Shown in pieces: positions 1 to 11,800 of a stretch of DNA of 64,000 nt. Each line of letters begins with the position of its first letter. The stretch's first letter is position 1. This DNA comes from Panorpa germanica (lineage: Eukaryota > Arthropoda > Insecta > Mecoptera > Panorpidae): positions 11,288,451 through 11,352,450 of the forward strand of contig OY783213.1 in NCBI GenBank assembly GCA_963678705.1, read 5' to 3'. Both the position numbers and the translations under genes were made by a program. The notes under the pieces are model-generated. The model searched no databases and was not told the DNA's origin. It saw only the letters and a program-made list of their open reading frames with translations.

Positions 1-1960
1 CGAAAGCTAGTAATATTTAATCTGAAATGTTCTAAATGAAGATACTTTACAAGCCTTTAATCCTTTAAAAAAACTTCTTAGGATCTTTTATCTTACATTT
101 TCTATTTACATCTTTTTTACGTATCTTTTCATTCTGATTCAGTTTATAAATTAGTTTACTAGGCTATTCGCAAATTAACAGTTTTAAAACAGTAGTTTTA
201 GTAGTAAATAATGTCATATGGCCAGTTTTTCTTAATATTTGTTTGTTATAAAGTTATGAATTTTTTAACAATATTCCGTTTTTTCTGCGTTTTTCACTAT
301 TTGTGAATTTTTATTAACAACGGTTTTAAACTTTGGCATCTTCTGGACCATGTAGTAGACACTTCAAAACTTCTTAGAATTAAATAAACCTCTAAAAAGA
401 GTTAAGATTATTTGGACCTATATACCCAACATTATGGGTCAATAAAAATAAAATTGTCTATTGTTTATCGGGAAAAAATGAACTTATCCCACTTTTAAAA
501 TACGCGCTCAAATGACAATGAAAGAAAAAACAATAAATTTTCCAGTTTATAATTGAAAAAATACATAATATTTTATTGATTATGGTTCTGATTATATATC
601 AGCTCTAGTTAGTTGAAAATGCATGTTTGTTCGCCAGCAATGTAATGCTTGTAAGTAATATCATTTGTTATGTAAAACGTATGAGAGCTAATTAAAATTT
701 CAAGTGTTTGTACTGCGATGAAATTAATTGCATATTCAGAGTGAAGTTGGCAATGAAAATATTTTACTATCACAAATAATTAATATCGTTGAATCTAAAT
801 CGCTGAATTTCAAATATATTCAAACATAAATAAATTTTGCATATTTGTAGTGTCATGGTCTTATATATGTTCACTACACCGCTGGTACAACAAAACCCAC
901 ATTTTGGTACGGTTCTTGATTTCTTCTCAATGAAAGCTTCTTCACTTCTTCTAAAAATTGAAAATTTCCTGATTTCTTCCAAAAAAATCTTCAGAAGACC
1001 TAATAAAAATGTTTTCTTCCAAAAACTAAAAATTTGCTACTATTGAAATTGTAATAGTTTTAATTGAAACAATCTCTTTTTTTATGAACCGAGTCCTTTT
1101 GTGGTGTGCGTCTCTAAATACGTGCTCAAATTGCCTTTGCTTAAAACCGGCACTGACTACTCTAAAACACAGCAGCCTTGCATTAACGTTTAAACGTTAT
1201 CGGCTAGTGTGTTGGTTCAAATACACTCTATCTTTAGTTTTACGGAGATTATAATAAGTTACTTATCTTGTTCATCAGCCTAAATCTTGACGATCTTCGA
1301 CGATATATTTGGCAAGATATCAGTAGGTATCACACTGTTATTTGACAGTGATAAGTCTTATATTCTAGTGTAGAGCAACATATTATATATATGTATATAT
1401 ATATTAAACGTACAAAGCAAGTTTCACATTTCCTAGCTTGCCACACGCTGGTTCCGAGCTTCATTTTCAACTTCTCATATAGAAATTGTCTTACAATGCA
1501 AGATTAATACTTGCTAGCAAATAAAAATGTTACATTGCGTTACATTTTCTACGTGGACATAAATCAATTAAATTGGCAAAAACTACAACTAGAAAATATA
1601 GCTCAGGTCCGGTATACTAATCTGAAAACGTTCTTTATAACGGCCACTATGTCATCCTTATAACATTTACCCGACAAACACAAGGACCCGATCAGGCACT
1701 GATCGGGCACTCGTATGGTCTCTCAGTAACAGATCCGGCTCTCGCCTTACTCGGGTAATATTCCTATTCTGATATTTAGTTTTTTATATTATTTTCATCT
1801 TTTAATTCACATTTCAGTAATTTCACAGTCAGATTAAAAATAATTTTAACAAGATGAAAAAGATTTTAAGTCAACTAGCAAATACTGCAATGATATTATT
1901 TTAAAGGATATATTTTACTTTATAAATCACACAAATATTTACTTTAGAAAATGTACTCAC
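1..1960. other. Non-coding, AT-rich; no gene recognised
   Basis: No open frame with codon-like character or recognisable domain on either strand. If the exon at 1961-2036 is real, this stretch is its first intron. It contains a perfect 8-bp inverted repeat (1687-1707) and a short TA-rich run near 1381-1405. The small open frames at 770-1046 are low-complexity and overlap each other on opposite strands. Confidence 0.6.
1687..1707. repeat. Perfect short inverted repeat
   Basis: CCCGATCA, a 5-base spacer, then TGATCGGG. It sits in a locally GC-richer patch (about 1650-1750) inside AT-rich DNA. The arms could form a small hairpin or a dimeric binding site. Function unknown. Confidence 0.5.
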
Positions 1961-2036
1961 CAATCGAAACTGCAGCTGTAATTATAAACAAATAATACAA
2001 TCCATGGTTGTTTGTACTCCACATTTTGCACTGCAT
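1961..2036 (-). CDS. First coding exon (signal peptide) of a gene running off the left edge
   Basis: Reading leftwards, an ATG at 2034-2036 opens 25 codons plus one base, ending at a good splice donor (GTGAGT, bases 1955-1960). The peptide starts MQCKMWSTNN and continues into a hydrophobic run (LYYLFIITAAVSI), which looks like a secretory signal peptide. No further exon could be recognised in 1-1960, so the rest probably lies outside the window behind a long first intron. The product is unknown. The first exons of the secreted genes at 27840 and 44835 have the same layout (short, hydrophobic, ending mid-codon), so a secreted protein is likely; no family can be named. A chance match is possible. 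Confidence 0.45.
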
Positions 2037-5000
2037 TAAATTTTTTGTCTCTCTCTAACTTATATAATCCTGCTTTAGAAAACTTATCCACTGAACTCTT
2101 CACTTGCTATATTATTATATTAGCTCATTAATAATTCATGTACTGCACTGATAATTTTATTCGTAGTTTCTTTTATGAAAGAACATTTAAACGGTGGACA
2201 TATATTATACATAAAATGTATATTTTTAGCTGAGTATCCAATTCACATAAATGTTTATATTATTCCATCAAAGTGTTAAAGCGAGATACAATATATGTGA
2301 CAGTTTCAACTAAGTAAAGAAAATATTTTTAAAATTTCGTCAAACTTTTAATGAAGTGATAATAACATAACAACGTTTTTAGATATGTTTTTATATAGAT
2401 ATATCGGAAAGTTTAACAAAGAGGGGCGTGCCCCTTATTTAAGTTTAAGAACGTAAACAATTTTCACGTAAGGCTGCCACAAAGCAACTGATTGCATTTG
2501 CTACTGCTGCTGCTACTGCTTGTGTTACGCCCCCCTGTTGACCGTTTATTTTCCCCGACTCTTTCAATTTAATGTTGTGGTACGCATGCGCGAGAAGTTT
2601 GTGACGCGAACGCCGCGCGCTCATGACCCTGCTGATACGAGTTATCAGGGACACAGGAATTGTGATAAAGGAAGTACTAACTTGTCTAAATTGTTTCAAT
2701 AGAAATGTATCTTCATATTTTTATTAGATTAACTGTTTATTAAGATTTTAAAAAAAAAATGACAGATTTCTGTTACAATTTTTTTATAAGATAAATTATT
2801 ATAAATATTATAAATCGGTCAATGTCATTTTTTTTTCTTAAAAATATTAAATTTTTCAAAATATGAAACAAATATACAGATTCTATGCAAACATATATAT
2901 GTTTTAGCCAAAATTGAAACAGTTATGTCAATTGAAATTAAAATAAATTTAAGCCATAACTTTTAATGCAATTCTTTCAAACTTCCATCTAGGTCCCTCA
3001 TTTGGAATTTCCGCAATGGCTCTTTTAGCACCTAGTCACTGATATTATATACATTATGTTTATTATATATTTGTACCTATTATGTTTATTACATATTAAT
3101 TATACACTTCTAAATACATTATATACATTCTAAATCATTTTTAGAACCAGTATGTGAAAAAAAATTCAGATCCCGTACATTAATTTTCAAAACGGTTTTA
3201 ATTTATTTATATTAATGTACAACATATTAAGTTTATTGTGTGAACATTTGAAGTAGTTTGGAGTAAAACTGTCGGAGATATAGAGTTTTAAATCTTCACC
3301 TTTCTGGTCTGGTTTCATCTATCTTTGAACCTATTAAATGCGTTTTTCTCACACATAGCTTTTACAGGGTCAGTGTCCTCTCTAGTTCAAAATCTACTGC
3401 ACCGACTTTTTCGAAATTTTTCGCACTCTTTCTTTACATATGGTAGATGCCGATGTAACGCTGTCGAGTTTAAGTGTTGTAAAAAATTGAAAAATCAATA
3501 AAAAAACTCGATAGGATTACCTGCAAAAACTTATTAACTAATGAAATCATTTTGGTTTTTGATTTCAAATAATCCAGTGATGAATTATGAGTGGCACCGC
3601 AATGTTAATTTTTTTTGTGACGTTTACGGAGATTCACGGTCAATGTCTCATTTCTTGATATTTATTTATGAAAATTTCACAAAGTATTCTTTAAATGTTA
3701 TTTTATCATGTAGTAATCATAGAAATAATTATATATTAACTGTGTCGTCAAAAAATATTATCGAAAATATACTTTTTTTGCATCGATTTGACCATACCCC
3801 CGCCAGTATGTAGTCTACGATGTCAGATTAGATTATTGGGCAGTTGTGAAGATTCTCAACCTTGCCTAAGGTTTATTAAAAATGATATTTTATTGACGAA
3901 TTCGCTTCTGTACGTCTTCCACAAATTGCGGTCAGCTATTTCATTGTTATCAGTTTTTGATAATATTTACTTGGTTTTAGTAACAGACTTCATCTATCAA
4001 AGAATCCTTTTGGGAAATTATTGCCATCACTAGCAGACAGAGACACGAAAAACAGACGAAACCTAAAAACATCCCAACATGTCTTGAGATAATCGTCTTG
4101 TCTTGCCTCACATCTATTAAAATCTTTTATCGATGCTCCATGCTTAGCTGTAACTCTTACCTCGTGAATACTGGTGCTTCACACCTACCGCCACCTTCCT
4201 CCCCCTAAAAACACCCTACACCGTGTTCTGGAATATCATATTTCCTTAAAGTAGCTTCACTATTCTGCCGTCTGTGACACCCTTGAACCCTCGTCTCTGT
4301 CACTACTCCTCCTACCATTTCGCAGGATACTACACGTTTAACACCATACCATACCCCCACCATCGGCACCCAATCCCACCTATCTTTATACTTGATTCGA
4401 ACATCGACTTCGCTATATTATTTCACACTTCATTTCTTTATTAGGTGTTATTACATTAAGGACAAGTTTACCAGTTATTTCGGGGGTTTAATGGCATTTA
4501 AAGTGTTTTGAAATTTTTATGCGATTCTCTGTTTCCGTGTCTGGAATATAAAGTTTTACCAGAGTTAAAAGTGCGCTAAATTTAAATAAAAAAATGAATT
4601 TATAATTACTTATAGAGGTCTGGACACATTCTCCTGAGTTCCGAGTTATAAGTAGCTTTGTGTATGGGCATTCGTATTTTACAATACATGAGCAGTATTA
4701 GAGTCTCATACATCGTTTTCTTTACCGCTCTTGTTTATGTCTCTATCTTTGCACGTCCCCTATGGTTAAAAAATGCTTATTACGTAAAATTTTGCACTTA
4801 AAATCGGAATATCCTTTTTCTTTACTATCTACAACTTTACAATCAAATGTGTAAATATGGAAATAAGTTATAAAACACGCTATGGTAAAAAGATTGTAAG
4901 ATTTGTCGCGCTTATGCCTCATGTAGACTCTACTCGATAATATCATAATGCATGTAGTTAAAATAAAAGTATGGTTACGGAACGATAAATGTGATTGTGG

Positions 5001-5156
5001 ACATATTTTGGGAGTAATTTATTACCCTCTTTGGATTACGAAGAGATAGAGCAAGATTTCTGCGGTTAATTTTTAATTTAATAAAAAAGCGAAAGATGTA
5101 ACTTATAGCGCCATCTAGTAATCTCAATTTGTAATATGTTTAGAAAAATATAACTT
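2037..5156. other. Intergenic, no gene recognised
   Basis: Upstream of both the left-edge gene (minus) and the first ABCA gene (plus), so it probably holds both promoters. A CpG-rich patch lies at about 2580-2650. Around 4150-4400 the plus strand is rich in C and T. Open frames of 60-90 codons (2445-2702, 3541-4033) have no recognisable domain and biased composition. I see no tRNA or rRNA. Confidence 0.5.
2578..2660. promoter_or_regulatory. CpG-rich patch with a small palindrome; possible promoter region
   Basis: This is the densest run of CG dinucleotides in the first 5 kb (for example GACGCGAACGCCGCGCG), set in DNA that is otherwise very AT-rich. It is followed by the inverted repeat CTGATA-5-TATCAG at 2632-2648. 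It lies about 540 bp upstream of the minus-strand signal-peptide exon. It may be a promoter or a transposon remnant; nothing here decides between them. Confidence 0.3.
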
Positions 5157-5516
5157 TAAGGTGAAACGATATTTCTAAGGGTTTGTCATAAATAAAGGTT
5201 ATAAAATTTATGACAAACCCTTAGAAATGTTACCAGTCATATAAAAATTGAAATTTAACTAGAAAATATAGCAATATTCATTTTGAAAACTTATTTTTGC
5301 GCTTCCAACTCATTAAAAGTAAGTGGAAGAAAGCTTAAGGTGTAGATACGTTATTCATCTAACTAATTGCAGCTTTAGATTTTGATTCGCGTTCATAGTT
5401 ACATACATAAAACGATTTAAACATAAAAAGCATGGTTATTTGATAATATTTAACCTGCTGTATAGTATCGCCATCTATATTGCGAATCAAAAATGACCAA
5501 GTATCGTTTCATCTTA
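5157..5516. mobile_element. MITE, family 2 (TAAGRTGAAACGATA termini)
   Basis: About 360 bp bounded by near-perfect 15-bp terminal inverted repeats: TAAGGTGAAACGATA on the left, and TAAGATGAAACGATA when the right end is read on the minus strand. Just inside the left end is a long internal palindrome around TTTCTAAGGGTTTGTCATAA. A second copy, in the opposite orientation, is at 34105-34497. It has no coding capacity, so a DNA-transposon MITE is the best reading. Confidence 0.75.
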
Positions 5517-5858
5517 CGTTATTTACAGCTTTACAACAGTTAATAACCTAGGATAATATAATCTTATGTAAATGTTTATTTTAGTGCAATTATTAGCAAG
5601 ATAAAATATAAATGTTACAACAATTTTAGCAAAACTTCAAACCCATAACTATAAACTAGTTATAGACGTTGCGCTTTCCTTTTACAGATGTCACTATAAT
5701 CAAATTTAATTAAAACATAATTAATAATATTTTTAATAAAGTTATAAAATAATATTATATGAATAATCTCACACCTTTACAAAATAACTCTTGATTAAAA
5801 AACAAATGAATGTTGATTTTATATACTGTATTATATTATTATATTTAATTTATTAGCA

Positions 5859-8800
5859 ATGGCATTGGAGTGCTATATAATTCGTGCGATTATCTGGAGA
5901 GAGAGAAAGTTGTTAAAGAACAACGTTACTAAATGTTTAATAGAAACTTTAGTGCCGGTTTTTTGCGTCCTGATTCTGTCCATAGCACGCGGTAGTGCAG
6001 ATGGCTATACGACTGTCCGAGAGAATCCAAATGTGACGCTTTTTAAAGTTGAAACAGAGGTACGAGGTATTTAGATTAAGTATAATTTTAATTAATATGT
6101 ATTGTTCTTATTTTTAAAGTTTGTTGCCATTACGAATTATATTCTTGCGGTTACATTTCATTTCCTCAAAGGTTGAGAGATGTGGCCGTAAATTTGAATT
6201 GGTTCAGCTCTATTTATTCCCTAGTTACTAATATACCAAATAAAACACAACAACAAAATTTCTTCCTATTACTCCTCGTCCTTTGCCTTACTATTCGCTT
6301 CCTCCTATCTCCGCCATTTCCCATTCTCTCGTATGCTTCCACGTTTCTTTCGTCATACACCTGCTCATTATATTCTGCAGCTTTTCATCTTCCTGCATAT
6401 TCTTTCTTTCTCCTCCCTTCAATACTTGCTTCCTCTCTCTCTTTATTCCACAGCTTGAACCTTCTGTTGATCCTGATATCCATACTTCTGTGTTTTTCTA
6501 GTTACTTCGGTATAATCTTGTCCGCAATAGATTATCCTTTTTGTTGTATCTTGCATTTTCCATCTTGTGCATTCTGTTCTGCTTCACTTCCTTACACTTT
6601 TTTATCGCTTTCTCTAATTATTCCCTGAACCTATCTCCCTCCTGTTTCGTTTCTGTGTCCTTCATACTATCCTCTTCTTTCACTGACATCTACTGATTTC
6701 GTTGAGGCGAGTGAGTACAATAGGGGATTTGAAACAAGATAAAATTATAATTTTATGAATATTTCCAGAATATGTTTACTTCAAGAATGCAGAATAGAGA
6801 ATGTCTATTGGTGTATGCTCCTAAGAATGGAGTCACTAGCAAATTCATACCTTCGGCATTGGACAAATTACCAAAAGCTGGTTCGTCTTACCTTTTAGAA
6901 ATATAACTTTGATTATGTAATCTTATTTACTTTTGTATTCACAAAGAACATTATTATAACTTTAGATTTTATTGGTGTTGAGAGCAATTTGGCGTTAAAT
7001 ACCTTTCTTAAGCAGAGAAACTATATGATGAATCCAGACATGATTAATTCCTCAATTTGGGGTATAGAGCTAGAGGGAATTGGCGTTAAATCTGATAATA
7101 AAGGTGCAAGATACAAATACAAACTGATAACTTCAGATTATGAAGGTTTATCAAGAAAGCACTACTTGAAATGCATCCAAGAACCAGGATTTAATATTTC
7201 TAGTGAAATTAATGGTATGCCCTAAAATAGAATGCCCTTGTTGGATAGTGGTCGAAATCACGAATCTGCTAGATTTATTAGAACACACTGTATAATCCTT
7301 TCTTTAAATTAGTTATGATTCTTATCTATTTTTTAATTTAAATTTATAGATAGTTCTGTTTTAACGGAAATAATATATTACTACATAAACTTGGGCTTCA
7401 TTCGTAAATTTGTAGATCATGGAAAAGTGATAGATACCGATAAAATGGTTGTAAGTAAAGAAAATGCGTATAAAATATAGCATACAGAAAGATATTATGA
7501 GCTACTTGACTTTATTCTACTTTTTAGGTAGATTTTCAACGCTTTCCTTATCCGCCTCATGACGTAGATCCTTTTCGTACAACGTTCTTTCAAGTCTACA
7601 TGCAATACGCGATTATTGGGATGAGTTTGGTACTTATCTTTCCTTTAATGAAGCTAATACGTGATAAGGATACTGCAGCAGAGGTAAATGTTTCTCATCT
7701 TAAGATATAATCTTTCAAACCCTGGTCTTTCGAGGCGAGATAAAAACTTAAAACTATTTCCCTTTTTAAAATTGATTTTGATTAGTTTTGATGCATTGAA
7801 CTTCTTAATAAATGGACAAATAATATGCACGAATTTTTATAAAGCCCGCTAATAATAGACAACTCTTTGTTGGTAAGCCACACTTGTGTCGCATTCTAAA
7901 GTTGCCCAAATTGGTAAAGACCTCAGTCATCATACTAGTGAAAATTTGAAGAACTTAATAATTTTGATTCTTTTACATCACCTTTGAAGAAGCATTAAAT
8001 GTCTCAAATTTCTGCTAATATCAATTTATAATAATATCTTGGCTATGTTAGAATATTTATAAGCTAAATGGTATTTATCTATACAATTTCAGGAGCTAAT
8101 AGAAATAATGGGCGTTCCCAGATGCCTTATTTTAATGACACGGTTCTTAAGAACGGTTATAATTTATCTGTTCACATGTTTTTTAATGACGACCTTACTA
8201 AAGATGAACTTTTCCAATGTTGCCGTCTTCCACCAGTCCAGCTTCTCTGTTATCTACCTGTTGCTTTTAATCTATTTTAGTGCTTCCATATTATTCGTTT
8301 TTGCATTGGCTATTCTTTTAAGAAATTGTAAGTATGTCATATATGTAGAAACAGATAATTGTTTAACAAAATAAGTTAAGGCTTCGTCGATTACTCTTCA
8401 CTACAAAAATAGATTTTGATAATAAAATATTGGATCAAATTTTTATATTTTAAATTTTTATTTTCTGTTAGCCAACTTACGCGCTGAAATTATTTAAAAT
8501 GGGTGACGGAACCTTAATGATTTTTACAACTGCTCCTATGTATTTGATACAAAATGAAATCTGATATAACTTTCAGCAAAGGTTTCAATAGTTGTGTACC
8601 TAGTTTTGTTGATTTTACCTAATTTTTCTGAAGACACATCAATTTACTTAAAAATGTGGAGTGCTCTAAATCCAAGTGCCGCTTTATATCACGCATTTCT
8701 TACCATGAATCAGCACGAAATAAGAGGTAATTTAAATATAGTATTATTTCTTATAATACAGTTACGTAAATGAAATATTTATTTATATAAATATTTATTA

Positions 8801-11800
8801 TGTTACGTATATATATTACGTTAAATATATAATTTTGTGTTTACCAGATATATTTAATGAATAAAACGGTGCGTTACCTCTACTTCTACTTTTTTTTAGA
8901 TCAACAGTTGAACGTATTGAATTCGTTTGCTTACAAAGTTCCAATGCATATCCATTACCCTCCAGTTGGATATTGGTTTTTGGTGCTACTTTTTGATTCC
9001 GTTTTATTTATCCTTCTGGAACAGTATATGACACATTACCATCCTGGAAAATTTGGAGCGCCTTATCCTTGGTTTTCTATTTTGGTGAGATTTAATTACC
9101 TGGTTGTACCTCTTAATCTTGTTAAACATAAATAAAATTTCTAGATCAATAAACTAAAATCGTTTCGTGAAATCTACAACAAGGAATCTGACAGTTTGCA
9201 TTTCATAGAAAGTAAACCATTCGGATTTGCTCCTGGGGTTCGTTTCAGAAATGTTACTTTGTTCTCAAGAAAACTTTGTGGTGAGATTTAGTCTACTTTC
9301 TAAGTTCACTCGCATATTGCAACTAATGATGAGACATGCCTAATAGATATTCTATTCGTGTTAACATTTTATAAAATAGAACTTGTTTTACAGGATTTGA
9401 ACGCCCGTTATTAGATAGAGTCTCTCTTGAATTTTATGTTGGCCAAGTATCTGTGTTATTTGGAGAGAATTACCTAGCAAAATATAGCTTTCTGGAACTT
9501 ATAAATGGTGGGTACATGGTCCTATATATATATATATAGGTTTGGCAAAAAAAGTTAAGCGTTATCTGTATCCAGGACCATGTTTAACAATATGTTCCCT
9601 ATTTTTCGCTGTAGGAATGAAGCTCCCAGATTCGGGATTTGTTATTGTTAACCAATACAATACTAAACAGAAAGTCAGTGAAGTAAGAAAGCTGGTAGGA
9701 TGGTGTCCCCATCATGAGATGTACATCAACGACATAACATTACTAAACACAATTATTTTCTTTTGTATGGTCTGTATTCTTCAATTACTACTTCAATAAT
9801 TTATTTCGATTATTTCTAAATTTTGGGTTCTGAATTTATTTTTAACTTTTCAAACAGCTTAAAGGCTTCAATACAACTTTGGCAACAAGAAAAGCGGAAG
9901 ATCTCATGGCTTCTGTAAATCTGCATGTCAGTTCCAAAATCTATTACCAAGATTTAGAAATTTTAGCTCGCAAGTTATTTTGTTTTACTATTATGGACAT
10001 TGATAATTGCAAGTAAATACAATACATATTAGTCATATTGAATATAATAATTGCGTTTTGGTAACTTGACAATATTTTCTTCTTTTGGGAAGCTTAGAGT
10101 ACTACTATTTGATGACCCTACTGTTGACTTAGATGAAGACGGTCAGAAGATCATATGGGATAAGATATTAGTACGTATTATAATTTATTTTAGTAGATTT
10201 TATGAATTTCACACTGGAACTGGTTGATGCACCCTCGCATAATTTAGCAAGCAATCTCTTTTCTTATTTGAAATGAATCTAATTGGATATTCGTTAAGTT
10301 TAACATTTCCTTCCTTTACTAGAGATTAAGAAAAGGTAATACAGTCATCGTTACCACGCAGAACTTTAACGAAGCAGATTTTTTAGGTATGGTTACCACT
10401 AGTTCTGACCCTGGTGCAAATTTATTGGATGTAGTTGAATAAAGTCCCACTTCTGAATTCTACTCATCCGAAAACTTAGCAATAATTAATATCTTATCAA
10501 TAACTATATTCGTTTGTTAGCTGAGCGACTTGCAGTTATTATTAATGGACAATTAAAATGTTACGGAAAACCCTTGTTCGTAAAAATGTCATACAATACG
10601 GGATACGAACTCATTCTGGTAAAAAAGAGTGACTTTAAAGAAGAAGCTGTGCATGAACTTGTTAAGAGATGTTTTCCTCATGCGGTTTTAAAGGTTATTT
10701 ATCTCCTCATGACTTAAATAAATTTTTAATCAAATATCTAATTGATATTTGTGATTAATTGCAGAATAATTATGAGAAACATGTTTCTTATGAAGTTCCC
10801 AAATTGGGAGAACAATATTTTCAAGAAGTTTTTGCTATTTTAGAAGAAAGTAAGGAAATGTATGGAATTGATGAGATTCTTATGGAATCTACTAACTTAA
10901 ATCATATGTACATTGAGTAAGAATTTTTGTATATCAGAATTCTTCCCACTAAACACAGCATTAGCACACTATATGTGAAACTATAATAAAAAATACTTAA
11001 ATGGTTGATGCTCATAGTTGTGTCTTCTAACTAATTTTAAATCCGTTTTTTGCAGTCACATGTTAAAGCCAAACGAAGAAATTCCTCTTAGAAATATGTC
11101 TTTCGCTAGCGTCACCAATATGCTTAAACAAAGAGTACTGGGTAAAACACTCTTGAATTAATCTAAACTTTATATTATTGATAACAGTTTGTTTTATTAT
11201 TAATGATTTGATTTCAGAAAGTAAAGTTATTCATCCACTTTCTTTAATGCAACAATTATGTGTTTTGTGCCTTTCTGGGGCTCTTATACGGTTTAAAAGG
11301 TGGAGAAAAATTTTATTTAAGGTATGGTAGATTTTACTGTAGGGGGCTGCGGATTAATGCATAAAATAATTATACAGAAATTTAATTTGTATAAATATAA
11401 TATAATTCGTATTTGATTGTGAAACTATTTTACAGATTATGTTACTATTGCTTTTTACAACCGCAGCTTGCCTAATTGCAATATTCGTTTCACCAAATAA
11501 AGAGAACGCTATAAGAATTCCTGAGAGTCTCTACTACTTGAAAAATTCAATCGTTTTGTACAAATGTATCGATAGTTCCGCTGAGACTCAATTAAAATCA
11601 GCTATAACAGAATCTGGTGGCATACCAACTGCATCTTTGGATATTTATAAAGGTTAACATTTATTAAAAACAACTACTCAACTATTCCAAAAACGTTGTC
11701 TTTTGCTCTTTTGCAGATTTACTTACTGCTGGAGAAAATGATATTGGTGAATACCGTGATAAATATATTTATGCGTTGGAGTGGGATGAAGGAAATCTTA

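Noticed and set aside
3541..4033. Two overlapping plus-strand frames of 81-90 codons as a gene
   Set aside because: No recognisable domain, biased AT-rich composition, overlapping frames and no supporting splice pattern.
6173..6628. 151-codon plus-strand open frame
   Set aside because: Composed of S, L, F and P from a CT-rich intronic tract; inside ABCA-A intron 1 and without domain character.
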